Source: Actinomycetota bacterium
GTDB taxonomy: Bacteria > Actinomycetota > Actinomycetes > Nanopelagicales > Nanopelagicaceae
Assembly (NCBI GenBank): GCA_009701305.1
Contig: WLKK01000007.1
Span: forward strand, 1 to 32,394
Length of the DNA stretch: 32,394 nucleotides
Direction of reading: 5' to 3'
The notes beneath the pieces are model-generated. The model did not search any database, had not been told where the DNA came from, and saw nothing but the letters and a program-made list of their open reading frames with translations. Within the stretch, counting starts at the first letter, position 1. Every line of letters starts with the position of its first letter. Below are positions 1 to 10,500 of this stretch, one piece after another. Made by a program: the position numbers and the translations under genes.

Positions 1-2
1 AT

Positions 3-290
3 ACCGCTCTTCTAGGTGCCAGACGCTCACTAATGATGCCTGGCATTTATGCAACCTTGGGTGATGAGATTGATGCATTGCGCCGTGTTGCTGGTGACAA
101 GATTGTTGGCTTCATCAAAGAAGAGATTGATCCATTTGTACAAGAGATGCTCACGAGTTGGAACTTCCCAAGATTTGAAGCCAAGCGTGCAAGATCACTC
201 GGCTTTACCTGTGAAGATTCCTTTGATGAATTAATCAAAACCCATATTGCAGATGAACTTGGTGGACAGATTCCAGGGTTAACCAAATGA
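3..290 (+). CDS. C-terminal part of an NAD-dependent sugar-acid dehydrogenase/epimerase (D-erythronate dehydrogenase-like), 5' end outside window
   Basis: The reading frame is open from base 3 to the stop at 288-290, so about 95 C-terminal residues are visible and the gene starts to the left of the window. The frame continues upstream of the first internal ATG at 33 (ALLGARRSLMMPGIYATLGD), so that ATG is not the true start. The segment resembles the substrate-binding end of extended SDR enzymes of the D-erythronate dehydrogenase (DenD) type: a MPG-x-Y-x-T-x-GD-x-I-x-ALRRVAGDK stretch, then A-RARSLGF and a closing D-x-LI-x-x-H-x-ADELGG. The NAD-binding Rossmann part and catalytic Tyr/Lys lie outside. 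It overlaps the next gene by 4 bases (ATGA), which implies translational coupling, perhaps in sugar-acid catabolism. The exact substrate is inference; any NAD-dependent epimerase family member is possible. Confidence 0.6.
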   Translation, partial: TALLGARRSLMMPGIYATLGDEIDALRRVAGDKIVGFIKEEIDPFVQEMLTSWNFPRFEAKRARSLGFTCEDSFDELIKTHIADELGGQIPGLTK

Positions 291-1027
291 GTAAATTCGC
301 TGTAGTCACCGGAGCAAACCGTGGCATCGGATCAACCACCAGTGCAGCCCTAATCAAAGATGGTTGGACCGTCGCCCTCCTCGGACGAGATATCACCTCC
401 CTCGAAGCAACCGCCAAAGATCTCGGCCCTTCGGCCACCCCTATCCCCTGCGATGTAAGTGATCCACAATCCGTAGCAAAAGCTTTTCAACAGGTAAAAG
501 CAAAATTCAACCGCCTTGACCTTCTTTTCAACAACGCCGGTATCGCATCCCCTGGAGCATTACTAGAAGAAATCACCCCTGATGATTGGCAACGTGTCAT
601 CAACATAAATGTCGGTGGAGTTTTCTATTGCACCCAACAAGCGTTTGCAATTATGAAAGATCAAAATCCCCAGGGTGGACGAATCATCAATAACGGTTCA
701 ATCTCAGCCCAAGTCCCCCGTCCAAACTCAGCGCCTTACACCGCATCAAAACATGCAGTCACTGGCTTAACTAGATCAACTTCACTGGACGGACGTAAAT
801 ACAACATCGCCTGCGGTCAGATTGATATTGGAAATGCTGAAACCAAGATGGCTTCTGCCCATGGATCTGGTGTTGTTCAAGCAAATGGAGATGTAATTTC
901 TGAACCCATGTTGAATCCACAAATCGTCGCCGATGCCGTAGTTAACATGGCTAATTTGCCGTTAGAGGCCAATGTGCAATTCATGACAGTGATGGCAACT
1001 AAGATGCCTTACATTGGTCGAGGTTAG
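287..1027 (+). CDS. Short-chain dehydrogenase/reductase (classical SDR)
   Basis: A 246-residue cytosolic NAD(P)-dependent oxidoreductase of normal classical-SDR length. Visible motifs: cofactor-binding TGANRGIG (residues 8-15), the D-V pair near residue 56-57, NNAG (82-85), catalytic Ser138 in NNGSIS, and Tyr151-x-x-x-Lys155 in YTASK, so the catalytic set is complete. Arg34 after the second strand (LLGRD) fits a preference for NADP, but this is weak. The ATG overlaps the stop of the upstream dehydrogenase by 4 bases, so the two are one transcription unit and probably act in the same pathway. The substrate cannot be read from sequence. The gene converges on the nuclease gene of the defence island across about 65 bp. 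Confidence 0.9.
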   Translation: MSKFAVVTGANRGIGSTTSAALIKDGWTVALLGRDITSLEATAKDLGPSATPIPCDVSDPQSVAKAFQQVKAKFNRLDLLFNNAGIASPGALLEEITPDDWQRVININVGGVFYCTQQAFAIMKDQNPQGGRIINNGSISAQVPRPNSAPYTASKHAVTGLTRSTSLDGRKYNIACGQIDIGNAETKMASAHGSGVVQANGDVISEPMLNPQIVADAVVNMANLPLEANVQFMTVMATKMPYIGRG

Positions 1028-1092
1028 TCGATGCTCAAGATATCCGTTAATTCCTGAATAGAGGAGGCAGATTTGTGAGATAGGAACCTTAA

Positions 1093-2157
1093 TTAACTAG
1101 GCGCCTTCTTGCAAACCACTGTATTCCAACTTCCCACTACGTTTAAGCTGTCAGTCAAGTGCAAATTGTCCATAACTTGAACTATGTCACCTATACCAAA
1201 ACCAGGTTTGACACTAAGGCCAGAAATCCAAATGCTGCCTTTAAATTTTTTAGGAATTGATCTTTGAATTAGCAATTGCAACGAAACTTTTGATGAGTCC
1301 GCGTTTGAATGGACTTGCAAAATCTCGCCTTCAAGGAAAACTGGATCGGATGTAACCAGCAAATTCGAATTCTGAAAATCATTACAAATATCTTTAAAGT
1401 TGCAGAATCGGCAATTTTCGAGTGATACTTTTGCGGGGGCACTTTGCTTGATCAAGAATCCTTCCGCACTCGAGATTGCATCCTTTATTTTTCTCATCGT
1501 CATTTGATCTATTGGAATTTCTTTTTCCTTCAAAGTAAAATCTCTAATTAACAACCTTGTCACTTCGAGATTGCTTAGTTCGTTCACCAACATTAAGTAA
1601 ATATGCATTTGCATAGAGAATGTCTCAGGATCTGTCACATTTCCTGTCTTGTAATCAACAATTTCTAGCCCAAAAGACGTTTCTTTCACAAGATCAGGTA
1701 TTCCCTTCAACTTGAGTTCTTCGCTTTCAAGGAATTTCTCCACCCATGGGAAAGGTTGCTGGGAAGAACCTATCCGTTCGGATGGTTCATCCATTATTTT
1801 CCACACTTCGCCTGAATTCAGTGCCCTTTCGACTAAATATTGAGTTGAAGATTTAACCGCAAAATATTTGGGCCACCGAATCGGCCGAGGCACGACCGTG
1901 TTGGGCCATTCGGATTGAACTCTTTCAAACTCCTCTTGTTCAACTGTATTCCAAATCTTGTTGAACAGAAATTCTCTATTCTCTTCTTTCAATTTTTTGA
2001 ATCCACCCTTATGTGCGGAAGCCAATACTTTGTGAGCAATTTTCCCAAGAGAAGATGGCAAATTCCCCTGATGTCGTTTCTTATCTGGATCAGCACTCCA
2101 TATGAATCGTTGAGGGCAACTTTGAAATACTTCCAGTTCGGACGGGGAGAATTTCAT
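1093..2157 (-). CDS. Cas4/RecB-like PD-(D/E)XK nuclease with probable Fe-S cluster
   Basis: A 354-residue protein. The nuclease core shows His42 (GKIAHKVL), Asp155 (GIPDLV), Asp168 and Lys170 (VDYKTG) and a Q-x-x-x-Y motif (Gln183-Tyr187), the arrangement of the RecB/AddB/Cas4 branch. Cys14 (SCPQRF) near the N-terminus and Cys249, Cys252 and Cys258 after the core (CRFCNFKDIC) make the four-cysteine pattern that holds a 4Fe-4S cluster in AddB and Cas4. About 90 residues follow and look beta-rich, perhaps an OB-like DNA-binding unit. It starts 15 bp after the stop of the helicase gene, so it is the last gene of a three-gene operon; no clear Shine-Dalgarno site is visible, so it may be translated by coupling. 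Inferred role: DNA cutting or processing for the helicase-based defence system, as a DruF/DruG-like partner. No Cas1/Cas2 or CRISPR is in the window. Confidence 0.8.
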   Translation of the reverse strand: MKFSPSELEVFQSCPQRFIWSADPDKKRHQGNLPSSLGKIAHKVLASAHKGGFKKLKEENREFLFNKIWNTVEQEEFERVQSEWPNTVVPRPIRWPKYFAVKSSTQYLVERALNSGEVWKIMDEPSERIGSSQQPFPWVEKFLESEELKLKGIPDLVKETSFGLEIVDYKTGNVTDPETFSMQMHIYLMLVNELSNLEVTRLLIRDFTLKEKEIPIDQMTMRKIKDAISSAEGFLIKQSAPAKVSLENCRFCNFKDICNDFQNSNLLVTSDPVFLEGEILQVHSNADSSKVSLQLLIQRSIPKKFKGSIWISGLSVKPGFGIGDIVQVMDNLHLTDSLNVVGSWNTVVCKKAPS

Positions 2158-2172
2158 AGATTTCGACAGTGA

Positions 2173-5100
2173 CTAGATATTCAACAAATTCGAAATGACG
2201 GAATAAGGGTTTCGGACTAACTGAAAAAAATCGCTCAAATCCGGATTCGGAATCCCAAACTTAAATTTGACTTCCGCTAAGAATCCCTGACTAATCTGTC
2301 CCCCAACACTGTCTCGCTGTGGCCAAAGTGGGTGGCCTATTAGAACTGCCTTTTGGTTGGTGCGGTTTATAAGTACTGGATATTGATTCTTGATAATCTC
2401 CATTTCAATTGGGAGACCCATTCCTGATTGCACTAGTGCCTCAGCACCGACAATGGACTTTTGAATCCAAGTTGAATGATCAAGTTGGCGGCCTAGTACT
2501 AGTGAGGTCATGTCCAGTGCAAGTCTCCAGTCTAATAACTGGTGACTGGATCTGTTTGTATAAGTTCTAAGGCAATCTGGGCAAGACGTGTCACAGCCAG
2601 AATGATTACTTGCTAGCCATCTGTCTCTCATTTCAGAGTCAATGACCGATAAAACCTTCTTGAAGTTTTTTGGTTTCGCAATCTCGATTGAGAATCCTGC
2701 ACCGTTTGCATGTGAATCAGCTAGGTATATTTGACCAGTTCGAGTCTCTGGATTGCTACCCAGTTTCTTTTTGAACCCAACCACAAATTCTTCTGCATCA
2801 ATTCCTAAAGTAATTTTACATGCATTTCGAAAAGCTTCAGCAAATGAAAGATACGCAGCCGTAGCACCAGGTACGAATGGATGATTCGTGGATCCAAGGT
2901 AGATTTCACCGTCTAAATGCGCAAATTCAACATCAGTAGTTTTTATGTCTATAAGTAGAGCATCTGTAGTTCTAATTTCACCGATAGCAATTTCTCTTTC
3001 AACGGAATCAGCAGGAATCTCTTGTCGTAAGAATGGAGGAAGGGTTTCAGGAACAACGACGGTTCCATCTTTGGCTTTAACACATTTGAAGTATTTTCCA
3101 CGATTGTCATTTATAGTCACTAGCCTTGCTTGTTCATATGTAGTGAGAGTTGCAGTGCCGAAGTTGTCTGTATTTGATGGGGATACGTCAGCCCCTAGAA
3201 CTAATCTTGGAGAAGATGCAGGGCTCGAGATATCACTCTCATCGTCGTAGTCTCTCGCCTTAAAAGTTGTTCGAAAACCAAGAGGTTCATACATTTCAAA
3301 TTCCGTCATAGGGTCAAGGCAAATTGGGCAAGGATGCTCATTTTGTGAGTTCAAGTAAACTGCTTCGCAAGACTCACAATGCTTCACCATAATTGGCTGT
3401 CCAAGTGGATCAATAGACACTGAGTTTGTAGCTGATAATCGATACGCTGCGAAACCGGCTACTGTATGAATTTGGTGGTCACGCGTAATTTCAGCGCCTG
3501 GAGCAAACATGCCAACAGCAGCATCAAGAGATCTGTCTGCCACTGAGCTCCGGTCTGAATCCAGTGAATTTTTTGGTTTTTGACCATAAAGAGATCTAAC
3601 TCGCGTAGGGAAGCCAAACATAGGTAATACTCCAAATTGAGCAAGAGCCTCGCTAAGTTCCATATCGGGACGATCTGCATCCAAGATGACAGAATCTATA
3701 TCTGCAATTAATTTAGAGGGTAAATTTGCACACCAGACATCGACGCTATTTTCAAATTCTGTCTGAATCAAAAGTGCCGAAACTACTTCCGACCAATTTT
3801 CGTCAAGGAGTAATCGACATATCGGAACCTTATATTTACTTGTCCAATCAGAAACAATTCCAAAACTTCCATGCAAACTTTCGGAAGTATGTTTTGGTTG
3901 TTTCAATTTAGAAAGTTGAAGAAATGAACGTCTCAACATCTCTCCACAAACGACTCTTCGTACGACACTCTCTCTTCCCATCTGCAAGAAAGGTTCTGGG
4001 GGTGTATCAGATGTCATTCGTTCTGGATGATTAAAATAGTACTCGTCGTGACTTCTATCCCTACATAAAGTGAGAGCGTAAGAAAGTGGTTGACCTAAAC
4101 GCCCTGCCCGGCCAACGCGTTGTTGATAGTTAAATCTTTGTGGTGGGACGTTCGCCATCATCGTGGCACGAAGTGATCCAATATCTACTCCGACTTCCAT
4201 TGTTGTGGTCACGCTTAGAACATCGATACCATGCGTTAACTCTGATTCCCTTGGCGAAGGCTTAAAAGCATCACCTCGGAACTGACGCTGGCGACTTCTT
4301 TGCAAAGCAAGCGGTTTGGTTTGTCCTGTCAACTCTTCAATTCTAAGACGTAGAGGTTTCTGCTTTGATAACCAGGCGAAATAATCATCTTCAAGAACAG
4401 ACTTTGCCTCAACCTCTTCAAGTAAAAACTGATGACAACTCCCTCTAACACAAATTCCGGCGGAATGATGGAGATGCAAGAAAGAGCATCGCTTGCATCT
4501 CCAGACAAATTCACTTGCCGCAATGGCATTTAACGGCAAATCATCCTTGCTTAAAATGGAAATATTCCAATCGCGTAAAACGCCAACTCCGTGCAAGGTA
4601 TCTGAAACCCAGACTTCCAGTTCACTTGCATCGATAGTTATTTCACCATTTAAATCAGAAACGGCCTTCAAATACTTCTTTAATGAGCCTGGAATTTTGG
4701 CGGAAACTCTTTCGGAACGAGATCCCTCGTAGCGACCGGCTAGACCTAGAATTCTTATTGAGGAATCGAGAATCTCCTGGAGTGCGCGCTTGTCAATTCC
4801 ATGAATCGACTCAAATTCGTGGCAGAAAGACAGAAAACCAACACCAACTGATTCCATGTCCCGTTCTGCTCTTCCATAGATGACTTCGCTTGCAATCTCA
4901 AGCTTAAGTGCGCGATCAAATGTACTTCTCATAATTCGACATTGTTCTTCGGAAACTTGTACCCATTCATCGTTTATAGGCTCATACGCCCGGTACCATG
5001 CAGTACCACCAATATTCTGAAATGAAGCTTTTGGACCCGCCGGAGAAACGCCTAGACCAACCAACTCTTTGGTAATGGAATTCACTAATCCCAACCAAGA

Positions 5101-7512
5101 TTTTCCTTCGAAACTATCTTTACTTTTAAGCTTTATAAGCTCCGCATCATCCTCTGCGTCCGTAGCGCCCTTAGATTTCTGGAACTCAAGTTTTGCTATC
5201 CTTCTTTGAGCTTCTAGGACAGTATCACCAGGTCCAGATTCAATTTCGATTGTCGCCACTTGTCGCAGAAGGTCTCGATGGTGATTCAAAGCTACGCCAG
5301 CAGCGGTACGTGCCGCATCATCTCTGGAATCAGTAAAAATGATGGTCTTGTAACTCAAAGGCTTCTTATCTACAGCCAATGAAAGTGATCTTGAGAGTTG
5401 GGATGCGAATACTTGAGTCGCTATTGCTTGACCAGTTGTGTGGGCTCGGATCGGAGTTCTTACAGCTGAGTCGTTCCAAAACTCATCCATCACATTGCTT
5501 TTCCCGCTACTTCCGCAAGCGGGACAAGTTTTTGGCAATGATGGAAACGTTTCTTTTGATGACATTGACACGTTTGCGACCAGTGTTATACCCGAAGTTG
5601 GGACTGGATTTGCAGGAAGTTGCATGAGTCCTAGTTGTGGATTAAATCCCACTTTCTCAAATCTAAATTCTATATTCTGCTTAGAACCACCCACCTCTTT
5701 AGTATGTGTCCAAGGGGCTACAGTCGAATCCATGTTTGGCCAATACCACCTGTATTGATTTGAATTTCTTCGAAAAACCGGTTCTTTGTTTCCTGAATCC
5801 GGAACGTTTCGGGATAGAGACCCAAGGAATGCATTGAATTGGTTTGGGTTTGGATCCGCGTGAACTACAAATCCACCGAGACTGATATCGCCGCAATCAA
5901 AACAATAAAGCAATTCGAGGACTCGACATCCACAAGAATCACAACTCACCGCAGGCAGATCGAATAATTTCCCGATTCGTCTTTCATCAAAGACGTATTC
6001 CGGATCTATACCCGAGCATGATCTATTGGAACAAGCCCATAACCCTCGGGGGGTTCGCATAAAAAGATGTGAGCGAATCGGGATCAAATTGGTACCAACC
6101 CCGCTAGAAAGTTTTTGAAGTGCTTTATCGAGTTTAAGATTAGAATCTATACCCTCACCAAACATGTACTTAGATACTTGCGATAACGACGTTGCAACTA
6201 CCTTTCCAGATTCATCAGAACAAGCTTGTGCAATAATTTGGGAAATCTCTTCTGAACTTAAATTCTCAACATCAATAGTTGAATCTTCTTTCATTTTGAG
6301 TGGCTCTAAATTTCTTGTCATTCCTCTTGTTATTAGAAATGAATCAGGTTTGGCCCCAAAAAATGATGCTGAAAAATCCTTTCCCCCATCGAGATCTGAC
6401 ATTGAAGCGCTTGTTGCGATAAATCGAATTTGTGGTGATTGCGGTGATATACCAATTCTTTGTAACAAGTTACGAATCACTAGCGCGACTTCTGATCCTT
6501 GAGTCCCTCTGTAGAGGTGCAATTCATCTATTACTAAGTGGAAAATGTTATTTGGATCGGCATTTATCCAATCTTTTGTCTGTTTAAATACGGTCTCTTC
6601 CTGCTCCCGCATGAGCATCGCGTTAAGCATCGAATAGTTCGTGACAAGAATATCTGGAGCAGAATGCATCATGTCCCAACGAGTGAGCATCTCTGATCCC
6701 ATCGGATCCGATAGTTGATCTATTGCATCATCACTTGAGTTTGCACTCCTAAACTCCTGGACTTCTCGCGACATATCTTTAAGTTCATTTGCAACTCTTA
6801 CGATTTTTTCTGCCCCACTCCTGAATGGCATCTCTCCACTTCCCATAGTGATACTTGTGTATCTTCCAAACCAAAACTGAAGTGAGTTAGTTTTTTCAGT
6901 AATTATTCGAATTGCTCTTCTAAGGCGAGTGATCTGATCTTCAACGAGGGCGTTCGTTGGATAAATAATCAATGTTCGAATTGCAGCGGGTCTCGTTTCA
7001 GACTCTCGAAGTGGTGACCATTTGGGATTGGAGTCACCCCACCAACGTTTAGCGGCAGGCTGTTCGCGCCAAGTTTTAGCTTCTAAAGCCAGGCGTAAGA
7101 GGATGGGAAGAAGAAAGGACTCGGTTTTTCCTGAACCTGTACCAGAAGTGACGACAATATTCTTTTCTTTTGAATTTGAAGAAAAAAGTACCCTCAAGGC
7201 CTGAGCTTGATGATCCCTGATATAGATTTCTCCGTCGCTCGCTGCAAATTTTCCAAATAGAGCACGTCCAACTAAATCTACTGTATCCCTTTCTAGGCCT
7301 AGCTCGTCTCCCAACTTGCGTAAGGAATGATTTGCGTCATACGGCATCACTGGCTCCAGAAAAATTTCTGTTGCAATCCGGCTATTTGCTAGAAGTAGCT
7401 TTCTCCTTTCTTGCATAAGTTTCGGAAACTTTAACCAGTACTGAGTATCAAAATACTTGAGATAGGCATCTATCAACTGGTCTTTCAAAATTGTTGGAGT
7501 GAGATTATTCAA
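2173..7512 (-). CDS. Large DExH-box helicase with DUF1998-type C-terminus (DruE-like defence helicase)
   Basis: 1779 residues. Walker A SGTGSGKT is at residues 123-130, after a Q-motif-like RDHQAQA near 99-105. The Walker B box is DELH (VIDELHLYRG, about 327-336). The second RecA lobe has TTTMEVGVDIGSLRA and QQRVGRAGRLG (about 1128-1140). Zinc clusters of CxxC type lie near 494-540, 664, 1007-1026 and 1378-1400. The end carries the DUF1998/MZB pattern C-DTS-CPDCLRTY...H..LDW (about 1640-1665). It starts with TTG at 7510-7512, eight bases after AGGAAG, and overlaps the end of the upstream gene by 8 bp. One polypeptide holds both helicase and DUF1998 parts, as in Druantia DruE, whereas DISARM splits them into DrmA and DrmB. 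Inferred role: the ATP-driven motor of an anti-phage complex. The DruE assignment is by architecture only. Confidence 0.85.
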   Translation of the reverse strand: MNNLTPTILKDQLIDAYLKYFDTQYWLKFPKLMQERRKLLLANSRIATEIFLEPVMPYDANHSLRKLGDELGLERDTVDLVGRALFGKFAASDGEIYIRDHQAQALRVLFSSNSKEKNIVVTSGTGSGKTESFLLPILLRLALEAKTWREQPAAKRWWGDSNPKWSPLRESETRPAAIRTLIIYPTNALVEDQITRLRRAIRIITEKTNSLQFWFGRYTSITMGSGEMPFRSGAEKIVRVANELKDMSREVQEFRSANSSDDAIDQLSDPMGSEMLTRWDMMHSAPDILVTNYSMLNAMLMREQEETVFKQTKDWINADPNNIFHLVIDELHLYRGTQGSEVALVIRNLLQRIGISPQSPQIRFIATSASMSDLDGGKDFSASFFGAKPDSFLITRGMTRNLEPLKMKEDSTIDVENLSSEEISQIIAQACSDESGKVVATSLSQVSKYMFGEGIDSNLKLDKALQKLSSGVGTNLIPIRSHLFMRTPRGLWACSNRSCSGIDPEYVFDERRIGKLFDLPAVSCDSCGCRVLELLYCFDCGDISLGGFVVHADPNPNQFNAFLGSLSRNVPDSGNKEPVFRRNSNQYRWYWPNMDSTVAPWTHTKEVGGSKQNIEFRFEKVGFNPQLGLMQLPANPVPTSGITLVANVSMSSKETFPSLPKTCPACGSSGKSNVMDEFWNDSAVRTPIRAHTTGQAIATQVFASQLSRSLSLAVDKKPLSYKTIIFTDSRDDAARTAAGVALNHHRDLLRQVATIEIESGPGDTVLEAQRRIAKLEFQKSKGATDAEDDAELIKLKSKDSFEGKSWLGLVNSITKELVGLGVSPAGPKASFQNIGGTAWYRAYEPINDEWVQVSEEQCRIMRSTFDRALKLEIASEVIYGRAERDMESVGVGFLSFCHEFESIHGIDKRALQEILDSSIRILGLAGRYEGSRSERVSAKIPGSLKKYLKAVSDLNGEITIDASELEVWVSDTLHGVGVLRDWNISILSKDDLPLNAIAASEFVWRCKRCSFLHLHHSAGICVRGSCHQFLLEEVEAKSVLEDDYFAWLSKQKPLRLRIEELTGQTKPLALQRSRQRQFRGDAFKPSPRESELTHGIDVLSVTTTMEVGVDIGSLRATMMANVPPQRFNYQQRVGRAGRLGQPLSYALTLCRDRSHDEYYFNHPERMTSDTPPEPFLQMGRESVVRRVVCGEMLRRSFLQLSKLKQPKHTSESLHGSFGIVSDWTSKYKVPICRLLLDENWSEVVSALLIQTEFENSVDVWCANLPSKLIADIDSVILDADRPDMELSEALAQFGVLPMFGFPTRVRSLYGQKPKNSLDSDRSSVADRSLDAAVGMFAPGAEITRDHQIHTVAGFAAYRLSATNSVSIDPLGQPIMVKHCESCEAVYLNSQNEHPCPICLDPMTEFEMYEPLGFRTTFKARDYDDESDISSPASSPRLVLGADVSPSNTDNFGTATLTTYEQARLVTINDNRGKYFKCVKAKDGTVVVPETLPPFLRQEIPADSVEREIAIGEIRTTDALLIDIKTTDVEFAHLDGEIYLGSTNHPFVPGATAAYLSFAEAFRNACKITLGIDAEEFVVGFKKKLGSNPETRTGQIYLADSHANGAGFSIEIAKPKNFKKVLSVIDSEMRDRWLASNHSGCDTSCPDCLRTYTNRSSHQLLDWRLALDMTSLVLGRQLDHSTWIQKSIVGAEALVQSGMGLPIEMEIIKNQYPVLINRTNQKAVLIGHPLWPQRDSVGGQISQGFLAEVKFKFGIPNPDLSDFFQLVRNPYSVISNLLNI

Positions 7513-10500
7513 TTCTTGCTCTTCCTAATTTTGCTGCGAGAAGTCTTGCGGTCTGCGAGTTAATATTATTGTAGATAAGCAATTTTCCAGTTGAATCTCG
7601 CTCTGGCAGTTTGCCTGATGCTAAAACAGCAGATCGGCCATACAGTCCTGGCAGAGTTGCACCTAGCGGGACAATCAATTTTTTATTTGCATAATCGAAA
7701 GCAAGTAGCGCTATACCTAATTCTGCTGCCTGGAAATGTTTAGCCAATTCTGCTGAAACAAAACTCACGGAATTATTTCTCAAGTCTTGCGCAGTTCTAG
7801 TTACATATCGATTACGATATTCTCCTTGGATTCTGTACCCGCCAACCTCGTCGATGTTTGAGGTTTCAACCCAAGAATTTGATGCTGGTTCAAACTGCGA
7901 TATGGATTCAAACCCAGGAACTGCTCTTTTAGGAAGAGATTCTACCAACTCAGCAATTGGAGGAAGAATGCTTAGCATTTCCAAGACAGGTTCTCGCAGA
8001 TAAGGAATATTCATTTTATTCGAAATTACTGCGATATCAGATTGTTTCGCCCCGATGATTCGTGGAAGTGTGAAGCTTTCGATCTCTTCAAAACTAATTA
8101 TCTTACCTTCGGTGAGAGAATTTCGTATTGATTCCAGTAGAGACTTGGAACAAAAACCTGTAATGACTATGTGATCACCGCAAGATGCAAAACTAGTGGG
8201 AGCAACTTCCCAACTTCTAATTTGAAAAAATTCATCTAATCGACAGTCAATGAGAGCAAGTTGATCGAGTTCAAGCGCGAATTGATATTTAAACAGCGCG
8301 CCAGGGTCTATGGCGCTCGCAAGCATTTCCAATGCCAAGCCCGACCCTCCACCGACATGCATTAACCCATCCAACACTTCCACGTGCCTTGTTCTTCTAT
8401 TTTCGACAGGTGGCATGTTCGAAAGCGAGACCCTTGGTGTCTGCACAACAACTGCTTCTGCTGAAGTTGCAACCTTCTTTGCTACATTTTCTTTTTTTAA
8501 CTTATTTCTTTCAGCAACCCAAGGATTTGCTGCAAATTTTTTGTGTAGGCCACAATATTTACAAGTGCCTTGAATGTTTCCTGAGTCACTCTTCTCAAAT
8601 CCTTGGCGAGATCTTGATGGAACCGTAGGAGGTATTACAAAATTATGGCGAGCGGTTCCGAAGCAACTTGCAGCTGTCACGCTTTGTAAAGCAATTTGCT
8701 CAAATTTGCGGTTTGTCATATTCCCACTTGGTTGGTTAACCCACCAAATTTTTTCATTGGGCGGGATTTCTTCTGCATAAATTTTTACATTTGAGGCTTT
8801 CTTAGTGATAGATCCATCCACAAAACTAGAAATTGATTCTTGCAGAGGAACTGTTTGCACTACACCTAATACAGTATCTGTAAAGTCATGCACTAATCTT
8901 TCAGAGGATTTCCAACTTGCCTCATCTATGGAATCTGAAGATCGCAATCTAAGTGTCTTTTCTGTTACGGGCTTGTTCTCAGAATCCATGAAAAGTTTAA
9001 CTGCGTAATTGTTATTGATGAGGGTCGATGCATCAATTTTCCATACTCCCGTAGCTTCATAAAATTCACGTGCTAGAACGACGGTTTCAGAATCATCCTC
9101 TATGCAGATTTGCATGGAGATTTTTTCTGCGCCTAAGACTGATCCACGGATTTCGAAGTCAATATCTGAATGCCATTTTGGTGGTCTTCCTGGCAATTGA
9201 AAACCCCCGGAGAAATTCAAAGTTCCACCGAAAATCGGCTTCAGGCCTTCCAGAGAGCCATCAGGAGAGAGTGACGAATTCTCGGGTGGCATGACAAGTT
9301 CCACGTTTATCGCCATTACCCATCCATCTGGAATTCCTGCAATGTCTTTAGCGCCTAGTACTGCCCATCCAGGCCGTGCGCACTTGCTCAATACTTCTGA
9401 AACTTTGGAAACAAAATTTCCATTATTTTGGATAGCCAAAAGAGTTCTGATGCCAATTTCCGTTCTTTCAACTTCTTGGTATCTACGAGATAATTCATCA
9501 TGTCTAAAAACAACTAGACGTTTCGGGTAACGTTCAATGTTAAATTCTCGACCAATGTCGACGGTCAGCATTCCCTCAAGTAGATCTCGCGACCCAACTG
9601 GAGGAAATGAAGTGTCTGGTCGCCACCAGCCTGATTGGTCCATGAGGACTTGAATTTTCGCGTCGGCCTCACCATCACGTCTCTTTATGCCAATTACGTG
9701 GCTTTCTTTACTAGAAATCGGCGCGCTAAATGAAAAATTGAAGTGCATCGCAGAACTTGGGAATGAAGTCTCAAAGGCTTCAAGCCGCACCTGAAAATCT
9801 TGCTTAGAAATTTGGTCGTCCTCAAGGTGCCCGCCAGATACAGCCCCATCCCACAATTCAAGTTCCCTACAAGCGATACTAGCGATGCGCGTTTTTGCGT
9901 CGTCTTTCTCCCATAGTTTTTGTAACGGTTTGCTTGGATTTCGATAGGAACTAAAGTATGAATCTTCTCTTTTCATCCATGCATCAATAATATTTTGCAT
10001 ATCGCGTTCTACTAAACTTGTAAATGGAGAAAAATTATTTTCTCTAAATAATTTTGGGAGTTTTTTGCGATCAACAGAGCGTACTAATGCTTGCGAAAGC
10101 GCAAAGCCCACATATTTGAAAGCAGAGATTGAGTAAGCCGTTCCAATTCCACGCTTACTACTTAAAAATTTGTCAAGCCAAAGATTTAGTGCGGACCAAA
10201 AAATAGTTGCAACTTTACGATAACTTTCTTCAACTATTTTTTTGTCAGGAAGTCCTAAATTTCCTTGAAGTCTCGGATAGTAAGCATTCGTCGAATACCC
10301 GCCTTCTCCCCCCATGTCGGAGGCAGATATCGTAAAAGCAAGGAGGAGTGGAATGTGTGGGTAACTTGGAACTGGATTTGATTTCTCCACCGCTTCATTG
10401 CAGTTGCGGTACCAAGTTCCCAATGAGTTTTTCATCTTGTCAAATAAAATTGGCAAATCTGAATGGTGAATTTGTGAATTAACACATTCGAAAATCGTCT

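Noticed and set aside
1093-2157. Cas4 gene of a CRISPR-Cas system
   Set aside because: The nuclease is Cas4-like in motifs, but it is the last gene of a helicase operon, larger than typical Cas4, and no array or other cas gene is seen.
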